From the NCBI GenBank assembly GCA_902560185.1, contig CACEKW010000001.1:48001-112000 (forward strand): DNA of 64,000 bases, written 5' to 3'. Numbering within the stretch: the stretch's first letter is position 1; each line of letters starts with the position of its first letter. A model generated the notes under the pieces. That model was not told where the DNA came from. It was given only the letters and a program-made list of their open reading frames with translations, and did no database searches. Both the position numbers and the translations under genes were made by a program. Shown here in pieces: positions 10,208 to 19,440 of the stretch. This stretch comes from an uncultured Pelagibacteraceae bacterium. GTDB taxonomy: Bacteria > Pseudomonadota > Alphaproteobacteria > Pelagibacterales > Pelagibacteraceae.

Positions 10208-10882
10208 TTAGATAATCGTTAAAAATCTTTTTGAGAAATTTTCTAATTTTTGGGAATACTTAATTGAGTCATTATTAAATTTATTATATGCAACAACCGC
10301 AGGTATTGCTGCTAGTAGACCTAACGCAGTTGCGAATAGTGCTTCAGCTATTCCAGGTGCAACAATTGCCAAACTGGTATTTCTTGAAATTGCTATAGAT
10401 TGAAAAGAGTTCATAATTCCCCAAACTGTTCCGAATAGGCCTATGAATGGAGCTGTTGATCCAACTGTTGCTAAAAAAGTAAAACCTTTAGTGATTTTTG
10501 ATATTTGTTTTTCAATACCCGTCTCTAACATTGTGGTCATTCTATTATTTAAGTCTGTTCTAGATCTTCTCTTCAATAAGTTTTGCATTGCATCTTTAAA
10601 TATTAAAGCCATCGGGTCTTGAACGTTTGCTGGTAGATTATTATAAAAGGTTTCCGCAGATTTAGAATTCCAAAACTTTGCTTCAAACTCTTCAGTAGAT
10701 TGATTTATTTTTTTAAACAATCTATATTTTTCAATTATTACTGCCCATGAATATATAGAACAAGCAATTAACATTATGATAACTGACTTAACAATTATGT
10801 CAGCTCTAATAAATAAATTTATTAGAGAAAAATCAGCACTTGAGGCTAGCCCAACTGCTTGAGACGTGATATCAGCTTCCAT
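10208..10882 (-). CDS. tolQ: Tol-Pal proton channel subunit TolQ (MotA/ExbB family)
   Basis: Inner-membrane channel subunit of the Tol motor. Three transmembrane helices are visible: about residues 28-48, 130-155 and 165-195. The signature GSTAPFIGLFGTVWGIMNSF and the alanine-rich GIAEALFATALGLLAAIPA segment identify the ExbB/TolQ/MotA family. It is the first gene of tolQRAB-pal. The usual upstream ybgC is absent, and the next gene upstream is the RuvC-like nuclease. Confidence 0.95.
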   Translation of the reverse strand: MEADITSQAVGLASSADFSLINLFIRADIIVKSVIIMLIACSIYSWAVIIEKYRLFKKINQSTEEFEAKFWNSKSAETFYNNLPANVQDPMALIFKDAMQNLLKRRSRTDLNNRMTTMLETGIEKQISKITKGFTFLATVGSTAPFIGLFGTVWGIMNSFQSIAISRNTSLAIVAPGIAEALFATALGLLAAIPAVVAYNKFNNDSIKYSQKLENFSKRFLTII

Positions 10883-10932
10883 ATCGTCTTCTCACACTTA
10901 AATGTGTCATGATTTTGTCTGAATATTTAAAG

Positions 10933-11427
10933 CTATTCGTCAATTTTGTAAGTTTCATGATAAAAACTTGCTATCAAAATCGCATCAGCTTTGTTTGAAT
11001 CTTTCTTTCTTGATAATTGAGAGGAAAAATAAGGAAATATTTCTATTGCTCTTGTCCTGCTGGCATCTTTCTCAGAATTTAAAAGATTAAAATATTTTTT
11101 CCATTTTGCGGGCCTTACAAAATACATGGGCAATTGCATCGCGGTGCAAATACCCTTTAAAATTCCAAACGATTGTCCAAAATTAAACATACTAGTAACA
11201 CCTTGACCAGGCATTGCAGAAACGTGTTCAATAACAACTCTAATTTGATTTTTTTCAAATTGTTTAATTCTTTTGCTAATTTCATTATAAACTTGCGAGC
11301 CATTTACTTGTTTTTTATTTTTTTTCCCATCTGTCATTATAGGCATTTCAATTACGTCTAGGATTTTTCCATTATCTAAAAAACAAATTGAACCAGAAAT
11401 TCCAGGATCTATACCTATTATTAACAT
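10933..11427 (-). CDS. RuvC-like RNase H-fold nuclease, phage-type
   Basis: Probable Holliday-junction or branched-DNA endonuclease. The first strand carries IIGIDPGISGSICF with the catalytic Asp, the second acidic strand is VVIEHVSAMPGQGVTSMFNFG, and the C-terminus has KKDSNKADAILIASF with the late catalytic Asp. The MPGQG...FNFGQSFGILKG segment and WKK resemble RuvC-like proteins of phages rather than classical RuvC. It lies between yebC and tolQ, the slot of ruvC in many alphaproteobacteria, but ruvA and ruvB are not adjacent. It may replace RuvC functionally, which is an inference. Confidence 0.75.
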   Translation of the reverse strand: MLIIGIDPGISGSICFLDNGKILDVIEMPIMTDGKKNKKQVNGSQVYNEISKRIKQFEKNQIRVVIEHVSAMPGQGVTSMFNFGQSFGILKGICTAMQLPMYFVRPAKWKKYFNLLNSEKDASRTRAIEIFPYFSSQLSRKKDSNKADAILIASFYHETYKIDE

Positions 11428-11430
11428 AAT

Positions 11431-12153
11431 TTAATTTACAAATTCAGCATTAGAATAAACATTTTGTACATCATCATTGTCTTCAAGTAATTCAAAGAAA
11501 TTTATTAAATCTTCATTTTTTTCTTTAGAAATTTTTACACTATTAAGTGGCACCCATTCAATTTCTGTTGAGATGAAATTAGTAATTTCTTTTTCCAATT
11601 CTTTCTTAACATTATAAATTTCACTAACAGGACATTGTATTTCGTGAAAATCATTTTCCGATTTACATTCATCAGCTCCAGCATTGGTAGCTAGCTCAAA
11701 AATTTGATCATCAGAAACCTCTTTTTTATCGATCTTTATTATTCCTAATTGATTAAAATTATGAGAAGCAGAACCTTGGGTTCCTAGATTGCCACCAGAT
11801 TTTTGAAAAATTGTTCTAATACTGGACGCTGTTCTATTTTTATTATCTGTTAATGCTTCTATTATTACTGCTACTTTTTCTGGTCCAAAGCCTTCATATC
11901 TTAAATTTTCAAAATTTGACTCCGTGCTAACTGAAGATTTATCAATCGCTCTTTCTATATTTTCTTTGGGCATATTTGCTGATCTTGCAGCTTGGATCGC
12001 AGATCTTAATCTTGGATTCATTGCTGGATCTTTATCCCCAAGTTTTGCTGCAACAGTAATTTCTTTTGACAACTTTGAAAAAATTTTAGATCTTTGCTTA
12101 TCGGCTTTACCTTTTTTATGTTTTATTCCTGCCCAATGAGAATGTCCTGCCAT
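11431..12153 (-). CDS. yebC: YebC/PmpR family regulator
   Basis: Members act as transcription regulators or, as shown recently for some, in relieving ribosome stalling at proline-rich stretches. The N-terminus MAGHSHWAGIKHKKGKADK is the family hallmark, followed by AAKLGDKDPAMNPRLRSAI and NMPKENIERAI. The length of 240 is standard. It is 3 bp upstream of the RuvC-like gene, the same neighbour relation as the conserved yebC-ruvC pair. Confidence 0.95.
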   Translation of the reverse strand: MAGHSHWAGIKHKKGKADKQRSKIFSKLSKEITVAAKLGDKDPAMNPRLRSAIQAARSANMPKENIERAIDKSSVSTESNFENLRYEGFGPEKVAVIIEALTDNKNRTASSIRTIFQKSGGNLGTQGSASHNFNQLGIIKIDKKEVSDDQIFELATNAGADECKSENDFHEIQCPVSEIYNVKKELEKEITNFISTEIEWVPLNSVKISKEKNEDLINFFELLEDNDDVQNVYSNAEFVN

Positions 12154-12160
12154 AAACTAA

Positions 12161-12964
12161 TTAAGTATTCTTTAGCTGACCTCCAAAAACGTAGCTTTCA
12201 ATTTTATTTGCTAAACCAGTTTTTATATCACAATCAACCATTACTCCACTTAAAGTAGCATCACCTGTTGCTGGATATTTTTTGTTTGACTCTTTTTTCA
12301 TAAATCTGTTTAAAGAGTTATCTTTATTCATTCCAATAACTGAGTCATAATCACCACACATTCCTGCATCTGTTTGATAAGCTGTCCCATTTTTCAAAAT
12401 TCTCGCATCATTTGTTGGAATGTGTGTATGTGTTCCAACTACTAGAGTAGCTTTACCATCAAAAAAATATCCTATCGCATTTTTTTCACTAGTAGTTTCT
12501 CCATGAAAGTCTACAACTAGAAAATCATAATCCTCTTTTAATTTGTGCTCTTTTAAAAATTTTTCTGAAATCTCAAATACGTCATCACATTTTTTCATAA
12601 AAACATTTCCCATTAAATTTAAAACACCAATCTTTATATTTTTTTCATTTTGAAAAACCTCAAATCCTTTACCCGGTGCTGGCTCAAATAAATTTTTTGG
12701 GCGAAGTAACCTATTTTCATTATCGATATATTTCATAATATCTTTTTGATCCCAAACATGATTACCAGTAGTAATGACATCAACACCACATTTAAAAAAA
12801 TCCTCACAGATTTCTTTTGTTAGTCCAACTCCTGCCTCAGCTGCATTTTCTCCATTGACGATTACAAAATCAATTTTATTCAATTCTTTTTGGCTTAAAA
12901 GATTATTCAATATTTTAGAACAACCTGAGTTCCCTACCACATCTCCTAAAAATAAAATTCTCAT
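12161..12964 (-). CDS. YmdB-like metallophosphoesterase (TIGR00282 family)
   Basis: Binuclear-metal phosphodiesterase; family member YmdB of Bacillus hydrolyses cyclic nucleotides. Visible metal ligands are FLGDVVG (Asp), VNGENAA (Asn/Glu), TGNHVWD (Asn-His), VDFHGETTSEK and GTHTHIPT. The 267-residue length fits. The start ATG overlaps the TGA of the preceding cyclo-ligase reading frame (12961-12963), so translation was probably coupled. The substrate in this organism is unknown. Confidence 0.9.
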   Translation of the reverse strand: MRILFLGDVVGNSGCSKILNNLLSQKELNKIDFVIVNGENAAEAGVGLTKEICEDFFKCGVDVITTGNHVWDQKDIMKYIDNENRLLRPKNLFEPAPGKGFEVFQNEKNIKIGVLNLMGNVFMKKCDDVFEISEKFLKEHKLKEDYDFLVVDFHGETTSEKNAIGYFFDGKATLVVGTHTHIPTNDARILKNGTAYQTDAGMCGDYDSVIGMNKDNSLNRFMKKESNKKYPATGDATLSGVMVDCDIKTGLANKIESYVFGGQLKNT

Positions 12965-13502
12965 ATAAAATTTTTATCTGTAACAATAAAATCCAGTTTC
13001 ATATCATATTTGTTAGCTGGTATTTTTTTTACTTTTTGAAAAGAATAAGCTAACCCAATTAAAATAATTTTTTGTTTTTTTTTACCTTATTAATATATCT
13101 ATCGTAATAACCACCTCCGTAACCTACTCTATTTAAATTATTATCAAAAGCTACCATTGGTACTAAAAGAATACTCGGGTAGACAATTTGATCTGATGAA
13201 GGTTCAGGTATCCCATATTTATTTATTGATAGAGGCTCTTTTGTTGACCAGTATAAAAAATCCATTTGATTATTTTTTTTAATTTTTGGCAATGATATTT
13301 GATAACCAAGTTTTTCAAGTTTATTTAGAATTTGAATTGAATCAACTTCATTATTATATGGATAATAACCACCAATTATTTTTCTATTTACTTTTTCTTT
13401 TTTTAAAATTTTTACAATATTACTAAATTTTATGACTAAATTTTTATTGTTATTTTGTTTTCTGGCTTTTAATAGTTTTTTTCTGATCTCAGATTTATTC
13501 AC
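12961..13502 (-). pseudogene. 5-formyltetrahydrofolate cyclo-ligase, single-base frameshift
   Basis: Cyclo-ligase of the YgfA/MTHFS family that recycles 5-formyl-THF. The first frame gives 147 residues with VGYGGGYYDRYI, the conserved Mg/ATP loop, then stops at 13059. The missing C-terminus is present in another frame: IGLAYSFQ and KLDFIVTDK, matching the family ending, with its TGA overlapping the ymdB start. Adding one A to the A-run at 13068-13073, or the nearby 9-A run, restores one 180-residue protein. It could be a sequencing error in a homopolymer, a recent mutation, or a slippage-rescued gene. It follows zapA by 7 bp. Confidence 0.85.
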
Positions 13503-13509
13503 TAGAATT

Positions 13510-13956
13510 TTACTTAGAAATATTTTCTAAATTTGCTTTTTCAACAAAACTTGAAATTTCATCAGCAGCTTCGTCAATTAACTTCTCATAACTTTTTTGA
13601 TTTATTTCAATTTCATTTTTTAATTTAAGGTGATCTTTATTTAGTGAGCTTATTTCCAACTCTTTCTTATCTCTATACTCATAAATTAAAGTTTTAAGCT
13701 CTTTAAATTTATTTGAGAGATCTCTCAACTCATTCTTTTTTTGATCTACTTTTTTTTTAGTTTCATAATATTCATCCATTACTTTAACAGCTGTGATTAA
13801 CAGAAGTTTATTTTCCCCAAGATTTCCAAGCTCATTTTTAAGATTATTAAATTTCTGATTAATTTGAATTAATAATTCTTCAAGATGCTCTTCCTGGCCG
13901 TCCTCACAAGACAACAAAAATTCTTTTCCATTAAACTTAATACTTACGTTTGCCAT
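13510..13956 (-). CDS. zapA: Cell division protein ZapA
   Basis: FtsZ-ring associated protein that bundles FtsZ filaments. The N-terminal ZapA domain (about residues 1-75) contains VSIKFNGKEFLLSCEDGQEE and LLITAVKVMDEYYE. A long coiled coil continues to the C-terminus, longer than in E. coli ZapA (about 109 residues). The placement next to the 5-formyl-THF cyclo-ligase gene matches the zapA-ygfA neighbourhood of other proteobacteria. It overlaps the upstream coiled-coil gene by 13 bp. Confidence 0.88.
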   Translation of the reverse strand: MANVSIKFNGKEFLLSCEDGQEEHLEELLIQINQKFNNLKNELGNLGENKLLLITAVKVMDEYYETKKKVDQKKNELRDLSNKFKELKTLIYEYRDKKELEISSLNKDHLKLKNEIEINQKSYEKLIDEAADEISSFVEKANLENISK

Positions 13957-14267
13957 TTATCTATTTCATTTAACAAAATATCTGTTTCTTGATTTAATTC
14001 ATCAATTTTTTCAGAAAACTCAATCTGTCTTTTTTGTTCGGCCTTTTCTTGGTTTTGTAATTCATCTAATTTTTTACTTAAATTGTTATAATCATTAATT
14101 AAACTTTTATATTTTTCTTCTATTTCTTGCTTTTCAATTTCTAATTGATTTTTTTGACTACTTAAATTCTCCATATTTTTTTTAACGTCAGGGTTTTTTA
14201 AGTTTAAATTTTTTAATTTTGCTAAAGCTAAATTTAGTTTTTTTTCTTTTTCGATCACAGAATTCAT
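13944..14267 (-). CDS. Small coiled-coil protein (DUF4164-like)
   Basis: Not firmly identified. The 107-residue protein is almost entirely predicted coiled coil, rich in Lys, Glu, Gln and Asn with heptad leucines (for example NYNNLSKKLDELQNQEKAEQ). It has no signal or membrane segment. Alphaproteobacteria often encode a short DUF4164-type coiled-coil protein just upstream of zapA, which is the basis of the tentative family call. Overlap with zapA suggests joint translation and perhaps a division-linked role (inference). Confidence 0.6.
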   Translation of the reverse strand: MNSVIEKEKKLNLALAKLKNLNLKNPDVKKNMENLSSQKNQLEIEKQEIEEKYKSLINDYNNLSKKLDELQNQEKAEQKRQIEFSEKIDELNQETDILLNEIDKWQT

Positions 14268-14322
14268 ATATATATAATTATATTATTAAATAGAATCTTC
14301 TTAGTCTAGGCAGGATAATTAC

Positions 14323-16255
14323 TTGAGTAAACTTTATAAAAAATTAGCGAATTGTATCAGATTTTTGTCTATAGATGCTGTCCAAAAAGCTAATTCTGGT
14401 CATCCAGGTATGCCAATGGGAATGGCTGATGTTGCAACTGTTCTTTTTAAGGATTTCTTAAACTTTAATCCAAAAAATCCGAATTGGATTAATAGAGATA
14501 GATTTGTTCTTTCAGCAGGACATGGTTCTATGCTACTTTACTCGCTCCTCTATCTGACGGGTTATAAAAGTATTTCTTTAAGAGAAATTAAAAAATTTAG
14601 ACAACTTAATTCAATATGTGCAGGTCACCCCGAATATCATCCAAATACTGGCATAGAAACTACAACGGGACCTTTAGGACAGGGAATATCTAATGCAGTT
14701 GGTTTTGCAATCTCGGAAGAAATTTTAAAAAAAAGATTAGGAAAAAAAATTATCAATCATAAAACTTACGTTTTAGCGGGTGATGGCTGCTTGATGGAGG
14801 GAATAAGCCATGAAGCTTTAAGTCTTGCTGGACACCTAAAACTTAAAAACCTGATATTACTTTTTGATAACAATTCAATTTCAATAGATGGCCCAACTAG
14901 CTTAGCAGTCTCTGATGATCATGAAAAAAGGTTTAAAAGTTATGGGTGGAACTACTTAAATATTAATGGACATAATTTTAAAGAAATAACAAAGGCTCTT
15001 CAAAAAGCTCAAAAATCAAAAAAACCTATAGCGATCTCTTGTAAAACTACGATTGGATACGGATCCCCAAATAAGGGTGGTAAAGCCTCATCTCATGGCA
15101 GTCCATTAGGTGAAGATGAAATAAGATTAGTCAGAAAAAAATTGAACTGGCCACACAATACTTTTGAAATTCCAAAAAACTTAATTGATCAATGGAGATC
15201 AATCGGTAAAAAAGCATCAATGAAAGCTAATAAGAATAAAAAAAAATTTTCACTAAAATTTAATAAAAATACTATCAATGCAGAATTAGAAAAAGCAAAA
15301 TCAGACTACTTAAAAAAATTACAACCAATAGCTACTAGAAAATGTTCAGAAAAATTTTTGGAAATTGCATCTAAACTTCCAAACTTAATTGGTGGATCAG
15401 CAGATTTAGCAGGATCCAATAATACCAAAACCAAAAATCATAAAATTATTCAATCAAATGATTTTTCTGGAAATTATATCCATTTTGGAGTTAGAGAACA
15501 TGCGATGTGTGGTATTATGAATGGTATCTCACTTCATAGTGAGCTTGTTCCTTATGGTGGAACTTTTTTAATATTTAGCGATTATTGTAAACCATCAATA
15601 AGACTAGCTGCTATGATGAAACAAAAAGTTATTTATGTTTTTACACATGACTCAATTGGTCTTGGAGAAGATGGACCAACCCATCAACCAATAGAACAAT
15701 TGACAAGTTTACGATCAATACCAAATTTGAATATTTTTAGACCCTCTGACTTAATAGAAACTTTTGAGTGTTGGCAATTGGCATTAAATAGCAAAAGTTC
15801 TCCAAGCGTAATAGCCCTAACAAGACAAAGCTTAAATCCAGTTCGTACAAAAAAATCATCAAAAAAATTTGTCTTTAGCTGGCGCTTATGAAGTTTTAAG
15901 AACGAATAATAAAATAAGTGCAACTATTATAGCAACAGGATCTGAAACTAGTCTTGCAATAGACGTTGGTCATAAATTAGCCACAGATGGCATCTACTCA
16001 AAAGTAATATCAATGCCTTGCCAGGAATTATTTGATCAACAAAGTGAAATCTACAAAAATAAAATTTTAAATGAAACTAAGCTTGTAGTTTCTATAGAGG
16101 CCTCTGAAACTGGTTATTGGAAAAAATATACGGGCAGCAAAGGACTTAATTTTGGAATTGATGATTTTGGAAAAAGTGCGCCTTATAAAGATATATATAA
16201 TCACTTTGGATTAAGCTCAGAGATAATAGTAAAAAAAATTAAAAAAAGATTATGA
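14323..16255 (+). pseudogene. tkt: Transketolase, single-base frameshift
   Basis: Thiamine-diphosphate enzyme of the pentose phosphate pathway. A TTG start at 14323 has AGGA at suitable spacing. Frame one runs to 15891 and contains [12 protein letters not shown], the TPP-binding GDGCLMEG...DNN region and the pyrimidine-domain [15 protein letters not shown]. It ends in a non-homologous tail after the A-run at 15861-15867. The second frame continues with [17 protein letters not shown] and VSIEA to 16255. Removing one A (7 to 6) joins them into a normal ~643-residue protein. It is the first gene of the tkt-gap-pgk-fba operon and is expected to be essential, which makes a consensus error or slippage rescue plausible. 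Confidence 0.9.
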
Positions 16256-17253
16256 CAGTCAAAATTGGAATAAATGGAATGGGTAGAATTGGAAGAATGA
16301 TTGTTCGATCAATTATCGAGAATAAAAATAAAAATATAGAAATTAAATACATCAATAATAGAACTAATTCTGAAACATGTTCATCTCTATTAAAATATGA
16401 CTCTATTCACGGAAAATTTAATGCACAAATAGATTTTGATGAAAATCATATTATTATCAACAAAGATAAAATTTTATTTGGCCAAGAAACAAATTTAAAT
16501 GATATTCATTGGAATAAATATGGAGTGGATTATGTTTTAGAGTGTACAGGTAAATTTAACTTAAAAGAAAAATTACTAACACATATTAATAATGGTGCAA
16601 AAAGAGTTATTGTCTCTGCTCCGTGTAAAGATGCTGACAAAACTATTGTATATGGAGTAAATGAGACTGAATTGAAAAAAGAGGATAAGATTATATCTGC
16701 TGCTTCTTGCACAACAAATTGTCTTGCCCCTGTGGCCCATGTTTTAAACGAAAATTTCGAAATTGAAAAAGGGTTCATGACCACAATTCATTCTTTTACA
16801 AGTGACCAAAGAATATTAGATAATTCTCATAAAGACCCAAGAAGAGCTAGATCGGCAAGCCAGTCTATTGTGCCAACCTCAACAGGTGCATCAAAAGCAA
16901 TTGGTGAGATTATACCTACCCTTAAAGGTAAATTAGAAGGTGTGGCTATGAGAGTCCCTACGCCTAATGTTTCATTGATTGAACTAGTCTTTTGCACAAA
17001 AAAAGACATTACAATTGATAAAATTAATTTAGCATTTCAAAATTTTAGCAAAAAAAATAAAATTCTTGAAACTACAAAAGAGAACCTTGTTTCAATCGAC
17101 TTTAATCATAATCCTGCTTCTTCAATAGTAGACGAAAGCTTAACAAAAGTGGTGAGTAAAAATATGGGTAAAATTTCAGCCTGGTATGATAACGAATGGG
17201 GTTTCTCAAATAGAATGTGTGATATTGTAGAATATCTTCATAAGAATTCTTAA
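16252..17253 (+). CDS. gap: Glyceraldehyde-3-phosphate dehydrogenase
   Basis: Oxidises glyceraldehyde-3-phosphate to 1,3-bisphosphoglycerate. The Rossmann motif INGMGRIGR is near the N-terminus, the catalytic cysteine lies in AASCTTNCLAP, and the C-terminus has WYDNEWGFSNR. The length is 333, standard. Its ATG overlaps the tkt TGA (ATGA), and its stop overlaps the pgk start. Confidence 0.97.
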   Translation: MTVKIGINGMGRIGRMIVRSIIENKNKNIEIKYINNRTNSETCSSLLKYDSIHGKFNAQIDFDENHIIINKDKILFGQETNLNDIHWNKYGVDYVLECTGKFNLKEKLLTHINNGAKRVIVSAPCKDADKTIVYGVNETELKKEDKIISAASCTTNCLAPVAHVLNENFEIEKGFMTTIHSFTSDQRILDNSHKDPRRARSASQSIVPTSTGASKAIGEIIPTLKGKLEGVAMRVPTPNVSLIELVFCTKKDITIDKINLAFQNFSKKNKILETTKENLVSIDFNHNPASSIVDESLTKVVSKNMGKISAWYDNEWGFSNRMCDIVEYLHKNS

Positions 17254-18431
17254 TGAACAATATTAAAGATTGTGAAAATCTTAGTAGTAAGAGAGTTTTA
17301 TTAAGATTAGACCTAAACGTCCCTTTGAAAAATGGTGACATTGTCGACGAAACCAGAATAATTAAAATTATACCTGTTATCGAATTTTTAATAAAAAGAA
17401 ATGCAAAAATTTTAATTATTTCTCATGTCGGACGCCCTAAAGGCAAATTTAATAAAGATCTCTCTCTTAAACCAATTTGTGATTGCTTGGAAAAAAAGAT
17501 ACTAACTAAAGTCAACTTTATAAGTGAGGACATTTTAAAAATCAAAAGAGATGATTTATTTAAAGAGCCTGAGGAGAAAGTTGTCTTTTTTGAAAACATA
17601 AGATTTTATGCAGCAGAAGAAAATAATGAGTCAAATTTTTCAAAACACCTAGCTAGTTTTGCAGATTTGTTCGTAAATGATGCTTTTTCTTGCTCACATA
17701 GAACACATGCCTCAGTATGCAAAATTACAGAATTTCTGCCATCATTTGCTGGATTACAATTTGAGACTGAGGTAAATGCTTTAAAAAAAGTTACTATTGA
17801 AATCAAAAAACCAATTACTTGTATTATTGGTGGATCAAAAATTTCTACAAAAATAGACATAATCAAAAATTTAATACCTAGATTTAATAACATAATCTTT
17901 GTGGGAGGTATGGCTAACAATATTCTGAGCTTCAAAGGTAATAAAATTGGAAAATCAATTAGTGAGGAAAATTGTGAAAGTATAATACAAGAAATTTTTG
18001 AAATTTCAAAAAAAGCACTCTGTGAGGTTACTTATCCAGAAGATGTATTAATTGGCAAAAGTGCAGATGACGATGCTCAGATAAAAGATCTCAAGGACAT
18101 AACAGATGATGATTTAATCTTAGACGTGGGACCTAAAACACTTAAAAGAATAAAAAATATAATTGAAAATAGCGAAACAGTTCTTTGGAATGGTCCTGCT
18201 GGTTATTTTGAAAACCCTAATTTTGCTAAAGGTAGTATTGAGATTGCAAAAACAATTATTAAAAAAAATAAAAATGATTCAATTTTTTCTGTAGTTGGTG
18301 GAGGAGATACTGTGGCTGTAGTTAATCATCTAAATGCAATTAAAGATTTTAATTTTGTTTCAACTGCTGGTGGTGCTTTTTTAGAATATCTTGAAGGAAA
18401 AGAACTTCCTGGTATAAAAGCCCTAAAATAA
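17253..18431 (+). CDS. pgk: Phosphoglycerate kinase
   Basis: Transfers phosphate between 1,3-bisphosphoglycerate and ADP. Motifs include LLRLDLNVPLKNG, SHVGRPKG and VNDAFSCSHRTHAS (substrate-binding basic residues), then IGGSKISTKI, LWNGPAGYFE and the nucleotide-binding VVGGGDTVA. The length is 392, typical. It starts at the gap stop codon (TAATG) and ends one base before fba. Confidence 0.97.
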   Translation: MNNIKDCENLSSKRVLLRLDLNVPLKNGDIVDETRIIKIIPVIEFLIKRNAKILIISHVGRPKGKFNKDLSLKPICDCLEKKILTKVNFISEDILKIKRDDLFKEPEEKVVFFENIRFYAAEENNESNFSKHLASFADLFVNDAFSCSHRTHASVCKITEFLPSFAGLQFETEVNALKKVTIEIKKPITCIIGGSKISTKIDIIKNLIPRFNNIIFVGGMANNILSFKGNKIGKSISEENCESIIQEIFEISKKALCEVTYPEDVLIGKSADDDAQIKDLKDITDDDLILDVGPKTLKRIKNIIENSETVLWNGPAGYFENPNFAKGSIEIAKTIIKKNKNDSIFSVVGGGDTVAVVNHLNAIKDFNFVSTAGGAFLEYLEGKELPGIKALK

Positions 18432-18432
18432 A

Positions 18433-19440
18433 ATGTCAGAACTCAATAATACAGCATTAAAAATTTTAGGAAACGGTAAAGGAATTTTAGCTGCAGATGA
18501 AAGCACTGCAACAATGACTAAAAGATTAGATAGTGTAAATGTCCCCTCAACCCCAGAAAACAGATTGTTGTTCAGAGAAACACTTTTTAGCTCATCCTCA
18601 ATGAAAGATTGTATTGGAGGTGTAATTCTTTACGATGAAACAATTAAACAAACCTCATCAAAAAAAAATACAATTCCAGAATTAATCTCAGATACAGGCT
18701 CATTGCCAGGTATCAAAGTAGACACAGGAGCAAAAATTTTAGCTGGTTCTCCAGATGAAAAAATTACTGAGGGTCTTGATGGATTAAGGGAAAGATTAAA
18801 AGAATATTATAAATTAGGTGCAAAATTTACTAAATGGAGAGGTGTTTACAATATAACTAAAAGTAATCCAAGCAAACTCTCAATACACTCTAATGCACAT
18901 GCATTAGCAAGATACTCTGCATTAGTTCAGGAATGCAATATGGTTCCAATAGTTGAGCCTGAGGTCTTAATGGATGGTGATCATTCCGCTAAAGAGTGTT
19001 TAGAAAAAACCTCTGTAGTTATAAAAAAATGCTTTGAAGAACTAATAATACATAAAGTAGATTTAAAGGGAATTATACTCAAACCTAATATGATTTTAGC
19101 AGGAAACAGATCTAAAGAAAAAATTACTAATGAAGAAGTGGCAAATTTAACTTTAGAATGTTTAAAATCCTCAGTACCCTCAGAAGTTCCAGGTATAGCT
19201 TTCCTGTCTGGAGGTCAGTCCGAAATAGAGGCAACAGAAAATTTGAATTTAATTAATAAACACAATAATACGAACTTTATAATGAGCTATTCTTACGGAA
19301 GAGCTCTTCAGCAAGGTGCCTTAAAGTATTGGTCAAAAGATATTAAGAATATTGAGGGCACTCAGCAGATTTTTAACCACCGAGCTAAAATGAATACATT
19401 GGCTGCTCAAGGAAAATGGTCAAAAGATCTTGAGATATAA
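18433..19440 (+). CDS. Fructose-bisphosphate aldolase class I
   Basis: Schiff-base aldolase splitting fructose-1,6-bisphosphate. The sequence begins with the class I signature GKGILAADES and contains ILYDETIKQ, KWRGVYNI, EPEVLMDGDH and the Schiff-base lysine region GIILKPNMIL. The 335-residue length matches bacterial class I enzymes of the COG3588 type. Class I rather than metal-dependent class II is reported for SAR11. Its stop codon lies within the start of thiE. Confidence 0.95.
   Translation: MSELNNTALKILGNGKGILAADESTATMTKRLDSVNVPSTPENRLLFRETLFSSSSMKDCIGGVILYDETIKQTSSKKNTIPELISDTGSLPGIKVDTGAKILAGSPDEKITEGLDGLRERLKEYYKLGAKFTKWRGVYNITKSNPSKLSIHSNAHALARYSALVQECNMVPIVEPEVLMDGDHSAKECLEKTSVVIKKCFEELIIHKVDLKGIILKPNMILAGNRSKEKITNEEVANLTLECLKSSVPSEVPGIAFLSGGQSEIEATENLNLINKHNNTNFIMSYSYGRALQQGALKYWSKDIKNIEGTQQIFNHRAKMNTLAAQGKWSKDLEI

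Noticed and set aside
10933..11427. Prophage remnant around the RuvC-like gene
   Set aside because: No other phage-like gene, attachment repeat or composition change is visible, and the neighbours are core genes in conserved order.
13503..13509. 6S RNA (ssrS) expected between zapA and the 5-formyl-THF cyclo-ligase gene
   Set aside because: In many proteobacteria 6S RNA lies between these genes, but here the gap is only 7 bp and no other space in the locus can hold it.
15684..15923. Open frame antisense to the tkt frameshift region
   Set aside because: It mirrors conserved transketolase codons and has no start signal.
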